Counted from the stretch's first letter, positions 1 to 11,784 are shown. The stretch is DNA of 64,000 nt from Bryum argenteum (GCA_037043015.1 CM073325.1:4962501-5026500), one strand, 5' to 3'. Numbers and translations: made by a program. Notes: a model not told the origin generated them from the letters alone.

Positions 1-197
1 ATCGCTCTGCCCTCCCTCCATTCTCCGCTGGCCTCAGATCGGTAGGCGGTCGCTGGATTTTGTTGAGCAGCCTCATGTCGATCTGATCAATCACTCGTAT
101 TCGCAATACGAATTCGGATACAGCTTCCTTGACAAGAGGCGGTCCGGTCAAGAGAAGGGGCAAACGAGGGTTGCAATCAAGCTCGAGGGAAGGTACA

Positions 198-1039
198 ATG
201 TTTCGAGTACGTGCGACTTCCTTTTTTACGGGCTTCGCAGTGGCCTCGGGCATCGCCATGTTCCAGCTGCAGCGGGACGTGTGGGGAAGCCACAACATTC
301 TCGCCGACGAGGTTAGGGTTACGCCTCTTATTGTGACTCTATCATCACTTAATGCTTCCAATGCGAGGATCGGAAATGGCTAGAATCGCCCTATCATCAG
401 TATTCTGATTAAAATTGTGGATCAATTTTGCACAAGATTCACTTTACCCCGATTAGGGTTTCGAAAAAAGCATAATGGAAATTGCTAACATCGTGAGGAT
501 TTGTAGGCTTGAAAATGCGTTCCTGTCTGCAATTTTCATACAGGGTTCAGATAGGGCTTACTAGTGTCGTTGTCAAGCAATGTGAGGATCTCAAAATGGA
601 AAACAGTGAAATCTAGACTTAATTAAACTCCATTCGTCAAAATTTGAGACTCTGTAATAGGTTTCCAAGTTCTGCAATTTTTAGGTTTTACTGAATGCCA
701 CGAAGATTACCCAATCACATCGTTAACAATCGCGTAGAGTTACTGCGTGCTTCAGTTTGATTATCTATAGAAAGTACTCAATCGTAGAGAGGTTAACTTA
801 ATCAGATTGAGAAGCAGTAGAATACGATGAGCTATTTGTGAGTGGAACTGCTGAGAACTGGATTGCCGAGAATATGAATCTTATTTCAGTTTTGGATTGA
901 GTAAATTTTTCAACATGTATGTATTGCTGGTGTGTAGGTCGAGGGGTATTACTCGCAACTGGAGAAACGGGTACAACAGCTTGAGCGTGCAAGTGGTGGT
1001 GTTGCCGCTCCTTCGCGCCCGGTTAGCCCCCTTCACTAG
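198..1039 (+). CDS. Small protein, N-terminal hydrophobic segment plus coiled coil (71 aa, 2 exons)
   Basis: Two exons join in phase 0: 198-311 (38 codons, ending ...NILADE before GTTAGG) and 938-1039 (33 codons plus TAG, preceded by GTGTAG). The 626-nt intron is supported because exon 2 continues as a helical stretch (SQLEKRVQQLERA). Residues about 7-24 (TSFFTGFAVASGIAMFQL) form one hydrophobic, probably membrane-spanning segment, followed by the motif QRDVWGSHN and then a short heptad coiled coil and a Pro/Ser tail. Small plant proteins with the pattern 'hydrophobic helix, QL-x-x-DVW-x-SH, coiled coil' are familiar to me as uncharacterised; I know no function. An in-frame upstream ATG at 129 exists, but the ATG at 198 begins the conserved-looking part. 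Sequence 1-197 is presumably 5' leader. Confidence 0.72.
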
Positions 1040-1853
1040 ACCCTGTATGCTTAGCAGCTGTATGTACAGTGAATTCCCGAAGAATCGTTCGTCTCAAGCA
1101 GCTGACACGGTGATGTTATGCTATTAAACTATTTTGTTATGCGGTATACGGATGCTGTTCAAGCAACCTCTACCTAGCCATGATTATTTTCTGTAATGCA
1201 AATCACTGGTTGGTAAGATTCGTGTGTCTTGTACGATTGCAGGCGGGCGCTGAAGAATGCAGTTGATGCATGACATGAAAATCTCATGTCTTGTCATGAA
1301 GTGGCGTTTCCTGGGTTGTCCAAAGCAGTGTTGTGAGTGTGTCTGCATTCCTTCTTATTAATCAATCAACAGTGCATAGAGCTCAAGTGCTGGCTGTGTA
1401 CTTGGGAGGTAGAAAGGCATTCTGAATTGCTCCATATTTGGAAGTGAGTGTATCCTCTTTTTACTCTAAGCCTGTTCTGGTTGCGGAGATTTTGAAGAAA
1501 ATGAATTTCCTATGGTTGTTTCACATTGAAGAAGAGGAAACCATGGTGGTATTCAATCCTTATATATGTAGTAATCTCAATAGTCAATGCATTTCTGGCA
1601 AGAAATTGTAGCTAAAGAGAAAATGAAAAGTCAGATTGATCACTAGTAGGACTGTACTTTTCGGAGATTTTTTCGTAACTTGTCAATCACTTCGATAATG
1701 TCCTTATTTTTCAGTGCATGCTCCTTCCAAGCTATCAAATACTATGTCACTCGAAGTTGATCTTTACAGTGTTGATTCCCTCCCCCCATACGACTGCCTG
1801 GAGGAATGTAGCCACTTTTCTACGACCCAGGAAGTGGATCTTTTCCAATGCAC
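1040..1853. other. 3' flank of the first gene, no further gene seen
   Basis: AT-rich sequence after the stop codon of the 71-aa gene. It presumably contains the 3' UTR; I see no clear polyadenylation signal, no other exon-like stretch and no delimited repeat before the transposon-like end at 1854. Confidence 0.4.
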
Positions 1854-2691
1854 TTAACCCATAAAGTCGACTGGCCAGTAAGTCTCAAAACTGGCAAAAC
1901 TACCTTCTTTTGCTTTGAGGTCAAAAACTACCCATTTTTATTGCTAGGTGAATTTTTTTCAAATCTTGACAAATTTTAGAAATGTAACCGAAGGATGTTG
2001 GTTTGTGTTTGTATACGGTATGCATATCAAATCTCACACTCAAATCCCTTACCAATTGTGAGATAATGATGTTCAAAGGTGGAGAGAAAGTTTTTTTCGT
2101 TGTTGAGGGGTGATTAGTTTTTTGAGGGCCGAAAAAACATTTTTTACATAAATCTAGATATGAGGCTCTTCACATTCTTGTTCCGAGGTGAGTTAGGAAC
2201 ATGCCTATGCAAATTTTACACACATATGCCTTACAAAAGCTAAAGAAATGCTTGAATATACACATGGAGATATGCTAAAATTCAAGTACAAATGCTGGTC
2301 TTTGACAATAAAATTGGACATTGAAAATAATTGGATTGAGAATTTGAACTCTGAAACCTTCTTCACACGTACAAAAAGAGAAGGCTCAATTTTTGGTGGA
2401 TTATTGACGTTTTTGCGATTTGATTGATTTTGGGCAGAGTACTGAATAAATCAGCATATGATGCAATTTGGATAGTTTTGGGCAAATTTCAAATAGTGTT
2501 TTCGAACTTTGCCCGTAAATATCTCATAGAGTTTGAGGAATTTTGAAGCGGGAAATGACTGTATGAAAAAGTATGGAAAAACTCTATAACCTGCAAAAAG
2601 TTTAAGATACATGGGAGCTAAAACTAGAAAACGAGAGGATGACTAAAGTCCAAACGAACAAATTTTGTCCTCACTCAACTTTAGGGGTTAA
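1854..2691. mobile_element. Non-autonomous element with TTAA ends, about 838 bp
   Basis: Left end TTAACCCATAAAGT and right end ACTTTAGGGGTTAA are near-perfect inverted copies inside a TTAA duplication. A second copy of nearly the same length lies at 26810-27650 and a reverse-oriented one at about 11215-12029; they share the interior motif GTGAGTTAGGAACATGCC (with changes). No long reading frame is present, so it is non-mobile on its own. Confidence 0.65.
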
Positions 2692-2750
2692 ATAAGTAGA
2701 TTGAAGTAATCATATGATCTTTCAAGGTTCTTTAATGTTGGTACTTTTTA

Positions 2751-2830
2751 TTAACCCTTGAACGCCCAAGCAGGCTCCATGGGCTTGCTTCTGAGTGTAT
2801 TTTCTACACTGTTGGGCGTTTAAGGGGTAA
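2751..2830. mobile_element. Miniature TTAA-end element, 80 bp
   Basis: TTAACCCTTGAACGCCC at the left is mirrored by GGGCGTTTAAGGGGTAA at the right. It is a very short relative of the 371-bp element at 14369-14739, which starts TTAACCCTTAAACGCCC. Confidence 0.6.
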
Positions 2831-2991
2831 TGAGGGTGAACCCACAATAGTTCTTTGGAGCACTCCAAGGCTAGATGAACACGCAATGCAAAACATTGGA
2901 AAAGTGTGGATCAATTAGAATAAAGTTCTAATGCAGTCTCTATGTGATTGTTGGGAGGTATTTCTCAAATATGTAAGCTATGAGCTCTTCT

Positions 2992-3256
2992 ACTACACTA
3001 AATTTGATAATTAGTGTTAGATTATTATAAGATTTGACACTAATTATAAGATTTGACACTAATTATAAGATTTGACACTAATTATAATGTTTTTACTTTT
3101 GTTTAAAGAAATTTACCAAGAGCATTGATTCTGATACTATATAAGGACCCCCATCTTGGCCAATATAGTGGGTAAAATTATTGAACAACAGTAAAAACTT
3201 ATAACATGTTTATGTAAATTAGTGTATCTAACACTAATTATCAAATTTAGTGTAGT
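2992..3256. mobile_element. MITE-like element with 30-bp perfect terminal inverted repeats
   Basis: The first 30 bases (beginning ACTACACTAAATTTG) are an exact reverse complement of the last 30 (ending CAAATTTAGTGTAGT). The interior carries about three copies of a 19-bp tandem unit (AAGATTTGACACTAATTAT) at 3027-3087. A diverged copy, sharing the interior GTAAAAACTTATAACATGTT, lies near 37645-37880. I could not define a target duplication. Confidence 0.6.
3027..3087. repeat. 19-bp tandem repeat, about 3.2 copies
   Basis: Consecutive copies of AAGATTTGACACTAATTAT are visible inside the inverted-repeat element at 2992-3256. The repeat arm TGACACTAAT resembles the element's own terminus, so it may have grown from it. 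Confidence 0.8.
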
Positions 3257-3685
3257 TGGAATGTGGTTGAGTTGAGGACCAAATGGAGTGATTAGGGGTC
3301 AATTTACAAGGACGTCTCGGGCTTCACCTCACATAGTATCTTAATATCGAGTGTTTGTTAGTTTTTGCAACATCTTAACATCTAATGGTTTTTCGAATAT
3401 AAGAATGATGTATTTTCATGCCCATACTTTTGAAAAGTTTGTAATTTATTACGATTGTGCAATTTTCTTTGTTGTTTGAATTAAACCCCTTAAGATCTAA
3501 TTGACTATCTTATCGGAGTTGCCTAACTTCAAGTTATTCTTAAACCCAAGATATAACATTTTCATGTTGTTCATAAAGTTGACTATCTATCCCCACACTA
3601 AACCCCACCCGTGGTAACTTCTTCAAAGTCAAATACCCCAAGAAATATTCAATGTGTTTTTTGAGAAAGCCAATCAAATGCTTTC

Positions 3686-3689
<4 letters not shown>

Positions 3690-3754
<65 letters not shown>
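3690..3754. repeat. (TA)n microsatellite, about 32 units
   Basis: Uninterrupted TATATA run followed by a short A tract. Useful as a length marker; no coding context. Confidence 0.95.
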
Positions 3755-3759
<5 letters not shown>

Positions 3760-4100
3760 AATTAATAATAAAATGATTGGTCAAAGTTTCTAGTAAGAGG
3801 TCATAGACAAGTGAAATCTTTCTAGTAAGTAGTCATAGACAAGAAAAATCACCCACCTTCGACCATCATAATCTCAATCTCCCAAATGAGGAAGAATCAA
3901 CTGCTTAACTTAGATGTTTCATCATAATCTCCCAAATGAAGAAGAATCAATTGTTTAACTTTGATACTTCAGTACAATAACAAGTTAAACTCAAGATCTT
4001 ATGCTTGAATCCTTTAAATAATGTTTAGATTGAAATTGCTTTTGCCTACTTTAATTCACAAAGGTCATTTCTTGTAATTTAGACAATTTCACACCAAGAA

Positions 4101-5840
4101 TCGAAAAACAACTTCAAAACAATTTCTACAATTTAGTGTAGCACAAAAAGATGCTCTTTTTAACACTTGCAAAAAAGACCCAACTCAATAAAATCACATG
4201 GAAACCGACACCATGTGCAAATGGGCCACGAGCCCATTATGGATGGCCCACCCACAAAGGGAAAGAACACCCCCCCCCCCCCCTTTTTCTTTTTTTTCTT
4301 TTTTTTTTTAAATTTTAAAGGTGACAATTGACAAACAGGAATCTTAATTTCAGGAATGGAGTGATGGCACAGCAATATCTATTCCAAGTAGAGGGAATAA
4401 ATGGGGACTTGGGGAGCCTCTGTCAATCAAAAAAGAAAGGGACCTAAAAAGGGGCAGGTCAATTGCCATGCATCAATATTTTGTTATGATGTAGTAGTCA
4501 TGGACGACCCTAAAAAGTGAACAAGAGCCTCCCTCCACTCACTCATCATTGGGGCTTTGGAAAAACACTCTTTTTGGCTAAATTGTTGCCAAAAAGCTCA
4601 TTTAATGAGCACCTTATGATGCTTAAATGCCTTTGAAAATTGAGTATTAGTTAAGAAACTTTAGATTCTTTTTTTGAGAATCTCGTGTAAGATGCTCTTA
4701 TGAAGTGATGTTCTCATTTGAACAAATAGCTTTTGTAATGATTGTTTCTTGTCAACTCATGCATAAAGTTCATTAGCCGAGTGTCTGGGACGAACAGTCA
4801 ATACTTGTAAATCAACCGAACGAAGTTGTCAAATCACCGATTCAATTTGAAAGACTTAGGTTTTTTACTAACTCATATTCTAAATATCACCAAAGTATTA
4901 CATGGGTATTACCCAAGTATCCTGCATGTATTAAATAGAATTACCGAATAATTTTATGAAGAAGGGGATAATAGCTGGATTGTGTTAAAAACTTCCGGAC
5001 CAGTGCATTAGCCTATTTGGAGTCGTACCCTTCGAAATGCATCCCCTTGATTGGGATTTGAAAATTAAAGAAGAGTAATTTTCTTGGTTGATTAGTCTAC
5101 TTGAATGTGCAATTTTCCACGTGTGTGTGGATTTTGAGCAAGTTACCTTAGTGCAACTTAATTCCAATAAAGAAGAACAATCTTACTATTTGAATTAATT
5201 TCCTAGATTCTTTCTTCTCTTATCTAGTGGCTTTTAGATGAACAACGCTCAACATTTTTGTTTTCTGTTACTATGGAAACAATTCTCAAAGTTATATGTG
5301 GTTGTAATAATAACTCTGTTTGTATCAAACAACAACATTATAAGTTTCGGTGTTCGGAAAAAAATGTAGGTACATACAAGATGTAAATGACCATTACAAC
5401 TATCTTGAATAATTTCCAATAGTTTCATTTTGCACTTAGGAAAGAATTTATTTTTTCCAACTTTGAACATTACAATCTCACTAAGAATAAGAAATTTGAA
5501 ACTAAGATTTGTGAGGCCATAGACATATATATGTTAGGTACAAGAATCTTACGATTACATACTTGAAATTACATCAAAAGTTGAAAGTTCTATCTTGCAC
5601 TGAAAAGAGAGTGATTTCTGAGGGCTTTGGTAGTTTTAAGGTCTTTCGAATGTAGGGGTTAAACCACGATATCAAAAAAGTGTAGGTATTTTCCACCTAG
5701 CTCTTTATCACTAAGCTCAATGGAAGTCTCAATGGAGATAGCGCACTTCTCTACAAGTGCCAATCTTGACATAGACTTGGAATTCTTCTACTTTGTAGTC
5801 ATTGTGTACGAGTTTCTTAAAACCCTTGCTTCCACAAACT
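4101..5840. other. AT-rich intergenic DNA, no gene recognised
   Basis: I see no splice-linked coding segment here. A homopolymer cluster (C run then T runs, about 4270-4309) is the only notable structure. A segment at about 3850-3990 resembles the interior of the TTAA-end elements (CCATCATAATCTC), without clear ends. Confidence 0.4.
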
Positions 5841-6205
5841 TGTTGTAAAAGACTGAGGTTACGAGACCTACTATACATGAGTTGGATCAAAGTATGGCCA
5901 AATGGACTACAAGGCAAGGGTATGATATGGGTACCACTAATCCACCCAACTATTGTGGGAGGTCCTTGGACCTTGTTGTATGGGTACCTCAAAGCCCTTT
6001 GGGGGGATACTATGTCAAGTATCTTCAAGGCACTAGTAACTAGGCTAGAAACTAGCGTAGTTATAGTGTCCACCCTCGAGAGGGGGAAGTCGTATTGTTC
6101 TAATTTCCCCTCATCCGGTGGCCATTGGGATAATTAGCATTACGAACGGACACTTCATTCACGCCGGCCCCTTAGAAAGGGACGGGAGTTTCTATTTATC
6201 TATCT
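5840..6205. repeat. Interspersed repeat, SINE-like (copy 1)
   Basis: Shares long stretches with 31385-31735: GGTCCTTGGACCTTGTTG, then CTCAAAGC, then a stretch with GTGTCCACCCTCGA, then TTAGCATTACGAAC and TTCATTC. Shorter, diverged relatives are at about 7605-7760 and 25730-25830. The better copy at 31.4 kb begins with a tRNA-like box B (GGTCGTGATTCTATTCC), hence SINE-like; that assignment is tentative. Confidence 0.5.
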
Positions 6206-7600
6206 GGGTACCACTAAGACGCGTCTCATTATGTGAGACCTATGTGTAATTCATTATATATGTGCCAGAAATTCATATTTTAACTCCATGTATACATCCA
6301 TAGCCATGTCACCTATAATACCATCTGGTTAGGATAATTTTCCAATATCTTTTTTTATTTAAAAATAAATAAATAAATAAAATCACACTATTTTTGGAGG
6401 AGATACCCATATTATGCCCTTACCGTACAACTTACTTGGTTGAGCTACTGATAGCTGCTAGTTGCATAAACAAAGTATGATTGTGAGACGAGTGTTCTTC
6501 AATTTTTTAATTTTTTGTTACAACTCACAAGTGATGCATTCGAGGAATGGCAAAATCGTAGCCCACCTTGAAATCCACCCCATGCATGCCGTTGAAAGAA
6601 ACCCATCACCCATGCATGCAGTTGAATCTCAAACCTCATGCGCAAAATAGTGCAAAAATTTTATCAACAAAAAAAAGAAAAAAAACCTTCACAATAAAAA
6701 AAAATAAAACAAAAAAAAAAAAAAAAAAAAATCGTACCAATACTATTGGGTTCTAACATGTCATAGGTTTTGTCCAAATGGCTGCGTCCCATCCCCTAGT
6801 TGTCGTCATGCAAAAACATCAACGCATACGAGCCGCGGTTATGGACGATATGAATTTTCACATACTAGAAATGGTACTATCCATGGGGGGGCAGTTTATG
6901 TGTGGAAGTGCCTTACAGCCCCCCCTTTTGTCGAGTTACAAGGGTGTTCCCTATCGGTTACGATGATTTTAAAAAAGGGGCGTGGCCGGTATTGATTCGC
7001 TCATGATTTTTCTACCTATCTGCACTTGCATGTCAGAAATCTCATGAAGCTTTTGCCTTGCGCAATGGAAGTGCCACGTATTTATATTCTAAAAACTTGT
7101 GTTTACTTCGTGGAATTCGTATTTTCTTCGGTCCTTTATTTGCTTCCTTTCTACTTGTTTCTTAACATTCTTGATTTTCTTTAGTATGGCTTGTTGCTCT
7201 ATGAATCATGTAATCGTAGCGTGTAATTTTTTTGCCAAATATATATGTGACGAATTTTTGGTCAAGGGAAGTGCTTAGAGTATGCATTTATTGGTCATGT
7301 TGATTAGTAGTTGAGAATGTCCGTTACAAGTATGTATCTTTTGCAATTTCGAGAGTTTATGAAACTAAGAAGTTCTCGAAGTATGGTTCACAAGAGAGAA
7401 AGATGGATGGACAAACATTGCGTTTTTTAAAATTATATATATTTGTGTATGATATAAAGAATTGGAATTAGTTTCTCATAGTGCTTTTTATATTCCCTAC
7501 ATCTTAGAAGTATTTGGAAAGAAAGAGCAAAATCTCCTACTTCTAACATCTAAGGCAAGCGAAAGCTCAAAGAGCCATTTTGGCTTTTAAGGATGGTGGG
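6206..7600. other. Intergenic DNA, no gene recognised
   Basis: Contains A-rich tracts near 6662-6730 and a somewhat GC-richer patch at 6780-6960, but no open frame with protein-like composition or splice continuity. Confidence 0.4.
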
Positions 7601-7604
7601 GGTT

Positions 7605-7760
7605 CTTGGACATTGTTGTATGAGGACCTCAAAGTCCTAACATTTTGGTTATATCTTATGCATTAGTCGTTGTGTAGGAACTATAATTATAGTATTCACC
7701 TCCAGAGGGGTGAAATAGTGTTACTACCTTTGGGCATACATCCAAGGATAGGTTCAACAA
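7605..7760. repeat. Diverged partial copy of the SINE-like repeat
   Basis: GGTTCTTGGACATTGTTGTATG and CACCTCCAGAGGGG echo the 5.84-6.2 kb repeat; the following 'catccaaggataggttcaac' matches the element remnant at 25.79 kb and, inverted, the tandem unit at 28.69 kb. Confidence 0.4.
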
Positions 7761-7914
7761 ACACTCTATTCACAACAGCCTCAAGATTGTTCTTCTACTT
7801 CTTATCTAATTCCATGTTGTTAATTGTTCGGTGATTATCCATCTCCATTGTTATGATGCATCATAACGTGGTTCTTGGACGAAGGTATCATGCCTTTCTA
7901 CGGACGAACTTTCC

Positions 7915-8165
7915 TTAAAACCCGAAACGAATTTTGGAGGTTCTCGCAGGAGAAAAACTCAGCCAACTTTGACCATTATAATCTCACAAATGAGGAAGAA
8001 TGAACGGTTCAAATTTGGTATGTGAGAAGAATGTCAAGTGAACTTTGAGATCTTACGGTTGAATCTTTTAAATGATGCTTAGATTGAGATTTCTCCAGCT
8101 TAATCTAAAGGAAGGTCACATTTTGTGAATTAGACCGTTTTGCAAAAAGGAAATTTAGGGGTTAA
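7915..8165. mobile_element. TTAA-end element, about 250 bp (left end degraded)
   Basis: Right end TTTAGGGGTTAA is intact; the left end reads TTAAAACCCGAAACG. The interior (GCAGGAGAAAAACTCAGCC, then GACCATTATAATCTCACAAA) matches the intact 268-bp copy at 28394-28661. Confidence 0.5.
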
Positions 8166-8631
8166 GCTAATAAGCACGTTCTTAGTTTTCTCCCATAATC
8201 CATGATTCATTGAGTTTATTTTTCAGACCAAATTCTCTCCTTTGTTAATACAAATGTATGTGTTTTGTGATAAAGATGGTTACTATTTACTTTAAAAGAC
8301 ATGCAATTATATATAACTCCTGTCTGACACAATCTGACACTCTAATCAAATATTCTTAAAGCTCTAGCAACTCATGCACATCATTGTAAGTGACCCTTCA
8401 TGCACTTCATACACCGGCCACACTGGAGGAAGAAACTGACCGCCCCACTAGTACAGTAAAAGTATTTGCTTAACCCTTTATTGACCACGAGACTAGAAAC
8501 TCGTCGGTGGGGTTATTGAAATGAATGTTGAAGGAAAAATAAGTAGAATGGGGGTTTAGGGGGTTCCTAACAAGTGAGGGGACTTGAACTGCATACCAAA
8601 TGCAATAATCGGTGTAGCTAGGAGATTAGTA

Positions 8632-8733
8632 CTCCCTCTGTCCCATTATGATTTTCCGGTAGGTTCTCTCAAATCTACCTCCAAAGGTAGATTTGAGAGA
8701 ACCTACCGGAAAATCATAATGGGACAGAGGGAG
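8632..8733. mobile_element. Stowaway-type fold-back MITE, 102 bp
   Basis: Flanked by TA on both sides. Begins CTCCCTCTGTCCCATTATG and is an almost perfect palindrome along its whole length, apart from the few central bases (CTCCAAAG). The end sequence is the one known for plant Stowaway (Tc1/mariner-derived) MITEs. It has no coding capacity and its transcript would form a roughly 48-bp hairpin. Confidence 0.85.
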
Positions 8734-8735
8734 TA

Positions 8736-9634
8736 TAATAATAAACATAGTGTTTTATATTGCTAGGGTGGAGCTGTACGGCAATTGTACATGGTGTCAC
8801 ACAATTCCAAAAGTGAAGTGAGGTATTGTTGGGTTGAGCTACACTTTATCCTCCTCTTTTGAGTTGAAATTTATCTGATTTGAATCCTACTTTGACTACT
8901 AAAGTAGGTGTTAGCAAGGTAAATTTGTGGAGATGTGCAAGGTCGAGGGATAAGATAAGCAAGGAGGAAGTATGGGCAGCGAGGTATCAGCTTTCTTGGG
9001 CGGCACGTGGACAGGGTACAGACCACATTGTCGTCAAAGTACGAGGAAGTGAGTGTAACCCTCGGCAAAGGATACGGTCGTTGATCAGAGTAGTGTAGGA
9101 AAATTTGACAGATGAATACGGAGTCATAGTCGCTTTGGGAGTCCTCGACCACGGTTTAACATGTTGTGGAATATGTTCTTAGTCACCATGACTCAGTTGT
9201 AAGACTCCGTCGCTGCTTCCACAGAGTTTGGTGACTCACGACAAACCGTGCCTTGGCGTTATAATACACAATGTTTGTCTACGAAGCTATCGTGGAAATT
9301 AAACCAAGCCAAAGTCCATGAAGCAAAACACGACAGAAGCAAATAAGTAAGTGCGGCGTAGAGGACCGTAACACCAAGTCACGGTGAACAACCCAATAAG
9401 TATGTGTTTTGAAGGGGACCAGAACACTAAGTGAGGGAGAAGAATACGGAGAGAGAGAGGTGGAGATGTTGTAGCTCCCTTGGGCGACCGCAGTTTTCCT
9501 AGTGCCATATTGAGTAACATTAGGTTATTTACCAACTAAATATGCTAAAAGTGCCAAAATATGCACCATGTCTTGGCCAAAAACGTACAATCTTCAAATC
9601 TCAGCGGTCAAGTGGCCTAAAAATTTGCCTAGTA
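8736..9634. other. Intergenic DNA, no gene recognised
   Basis: Open frames of up to 93 codons occur on either strand, but none shows conserved motifs, codon-like composition or splice continuation. The segment 8880-9300 is less AT-rich than its surroundings and might be a relic; I cannot identify it. Confidence 0.35.
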
Positions 9635-9736
9635 CTCCCTCTGTCCCATTATGATTTTCCGGTAGGTTCTCTCAAATCTACCTTTGGAGGTAGATTTGAG
9701 AGAACCTACCGGAAAATCATAATGGGATAGAGGGAG
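9635..9736. mobile_element. Stowaway-type fold-back MITE, 102 bp, opposite orientation
   Basis: Same length and ends as the element at 8632-8733, again with TA on both sides. The asymmetric centre reads CTTTGGAG instead of CTCCAAAG, so the two copies lie in opposite orientation. One arm mismatch is visible (GGGATAGAGG against GGGACAGAGG). Confidence 0.85.
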
Positions 9737-9861
9737 TACAACTTTACAGCATGCATTTTTGTGTTATTTTTTAGAAAGTGCATGCTTTGTAATACTCGGT
9801 CATGTTTTATTGTTGCAGATCCATTCCTTGGACCTATTTTGTTTCTGTTTGTGATGTTTTT

Positions 9862-9931
9862 TTAACCCCTACAAATCAGGAAAATCAAATTGGATTTTTG
9901 GGATTTTGGGCAACTCATTCAAAGGGGTTAA
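9862..9931. mobile_element. Miniature TTAA-end element, 70 bp
   Basis: TTAACCCCTACAAATC at the left and AAGGGGTTAA at the right, both including TTAA. The shortest member of the TTAACCC(C/T)TAAA group in the window. Confidence 0.4.
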
Positions 9932-10637
9932 AATTGATATTTTTGCATAAGATTTTTACTAGGTGCTCCCATATTGTAATGTGTATGTGGTAAAATTTGC
10001 AAAGCCAAATTTTAATTTTGAAACCTTCATTTAGAAATTTTAGATTTTAAGTCTAAAACGGGCAATTTAAGTTTAGCTTTTTTGAAGTATTCTTTTTTGA
10101 AAATATTTTCATACCATAGTACTATTAAAACTCCACAGTGATCCAAGTAAAAAAGATTTCGAATTTTACAAGAGTAGCCTCCAGAACTTTCAAAAACAAT
10201 CTTCACAATTTCTAGTAATTTTATGGTTTTTTTCTTTCATAAATTGCCAAAACTTGGAATTTTTTATTTTTCCACGATGATTTTTTTCAAAATTCACATA
10301 CTCATCAAGGCAACTACTCACCGTCCAAGTTTTTCTTAAACTTGACACATCATATGTGGTGCTTGTTTTACTATATTATTGTTTTTAGACCTTCTTTCAT
10401 AAGATAATTTACATGAAGGTCAAAAACGTGGAATGAGTCTCTAAAATTGGCATGAGCGTACCTAACTTGATTACCTAAATGGGAAAAAATGAGGTAAAAA
10501 TGTTTGGAGTAACAATCATCAAGTTGCCCTTGGCACCATTTAGACAATGCCTCTTGGAGAGCAGCAAAAAGAAGTGTTGGACAAAGTTTGATCGTGACGA
10601 TCTCACAAATGAAAAACATCCTTGGCAGGGTATGGCA
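9932..10637. other. AT-rich intergenic DNA, no gene recognised
   Basis: Includes a segment at about 9960-10250 with similarity to 50450-50700 (AATTTGCAAAGCC..., then AAGTCTAAAACGGGC..., then ATCTTCACAATTTCTAGTAA). It is therefore a dispersed repeat also present inside the giant hAT element, with a TTAACCCCTA start in both places. Confidence 0.4.
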
Positions 10638-10646
10638 GGGAACTAC

Positions 10647-10862
10647 GGGTAAGCGTTCGTAGCAGCTACCAAGGAGGATGGAGGAGGGGTAATGAGCCCC
10701 CTAATTTTGTGATGTATATACATTAAATGCCAAGGAGTAAGCTTCCAAGGGTAACTTGGGGTCGCAGACCTCAAATTTGAATTCAAAATTATCAAAAACG
10801 GCCATGGGAGGTCCCCACGGATTCTAGGGTGCCTCCTTGGTAGCTGCCACGAACCATTGCCC
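10647..10862. mobile_element. MULE-like MITE with perfect 9-bp target duplication, 216 bp
   Basis: GGGAACTAC occurs immediately left (10638-10646) and right (10863-10871). The element starts GGGTAAGCGTTCGTAGCAGC and ends as an inverted near-copy (rc GGGCAATGGTTCGTGGCAGC). A 9-bp duplication is the signature of Mutator-like elements. A second copy is at 12381-12570 and a truncated one at about 10993-11110. Confidence 0.75.
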
Positions 10863-10992
10863 GGGAACTACACTCATGACATCCACCATTTTACTAGGCG
10901 AGGTAACAAACATGTGTGAGGTTGACAACATTCAGGTGCAATGGTAGGAAGGAGGTGGAGCTAAAAAGGGAGCTCTAACTCAGGTTTTGATA

Positions 10993-11110
10993 GGTAAGCG
11001 TTTGTAGCAGCTACCACGGAGGATGGAGGAGGGATAATGAGCCCCCTAATTTTTTGATGTATAGACATTAAATGCCAAGGAGTAGGCTTTCAAGGGTAAC
11101 TTGGAATGCC
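10993..11110. mobile_element. Truncated copy of the 216-bp MULE-like MITE
   Basis: Begins GGTAAGCGTTTGTAGCAGC and follows the 10647 copy through AGTAGGCTTTCAAGGGTAAC, where homology stops; no right terminus. Confidence 0.6.
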
Positions 11111-11214
11111 AAGGAGTAGGCAAGTGCCTTATACCAAGACCGTGCCCCGTGCAAATCACAACGGATGCTCTTAGTTCACCATAATATTTCGTTTGAGTGG
11201 ATAGAGACAAATTT

Positions 11215-11745
11215 GTTTTGTTTCAACTCCGAGAGGTGAGTGAGTCCCGAATTGGGCCCATCGAACTTGGTCAGTCTTTGATACATTATTTTTAGATCGC
11301 ATGAAGTTGCAAGTTTTAGAGTATTTCTAGATAGTTATCTAATGCTAAAAAATTCCACATATCTTACGAGATATTCACAATCAAAGTTTGAGAACATTAT
11401 TTGAAATCTGCCCAAATTTGCCTAAACTAAGATATGTGCCCATCTAATCTCAAAGTCTGCCCAAAATTGATCAAAACACATAAACTTGAGATTTTACCTT
11501 TTTTTTTCAAGTTTTGTTTTTCTCACGTGTAGGAAAGGGTAGTGAGGCATGATCTCGCCATTTGGGTTTTCAATCCGATATTTTCGTTACATGCCTTTTT
11601 AATTGTTGAATTTAAATTTCAGCATACCTCCATTTGAAAGATCAAGCATTTCTTAAAAAGTCAGAGGTCCTACAAGGGTAAAAATTACATAGACATATTC
11701 CTTACTCACCTAGGAACAAGAACTTGAAGAGCCTCATGTCAGAAG

Positions 11746-11784
<39 letters not shown>

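Noticed and set aside
3027-3087. Regular short repeats that could suggest a CRISPR array
   Set aside because: Units are directly adjacent with no unique spacers, lie within a transposon-like element, and the genome is a plant's.
4160-4375. 71-codon minus-strand frame with poly-Lys and poly-Gly
   Set aside because: It is only the translation of the T and C homopolymer runs at about 4270-4309.
8632-8733. Perfect hairpin as a microRNA gene
   Set aside because: The ends, TA flanks and a second copy 1 kb away identify a Stowaway MITE; no separate promoter or conserved mature sequence can be shown.
9299-9535. 78-codon frame on the minus strand as a gene
   Set aside because: No motif, no splice continuation, and composition equal to the surrounding intergenic DNA.
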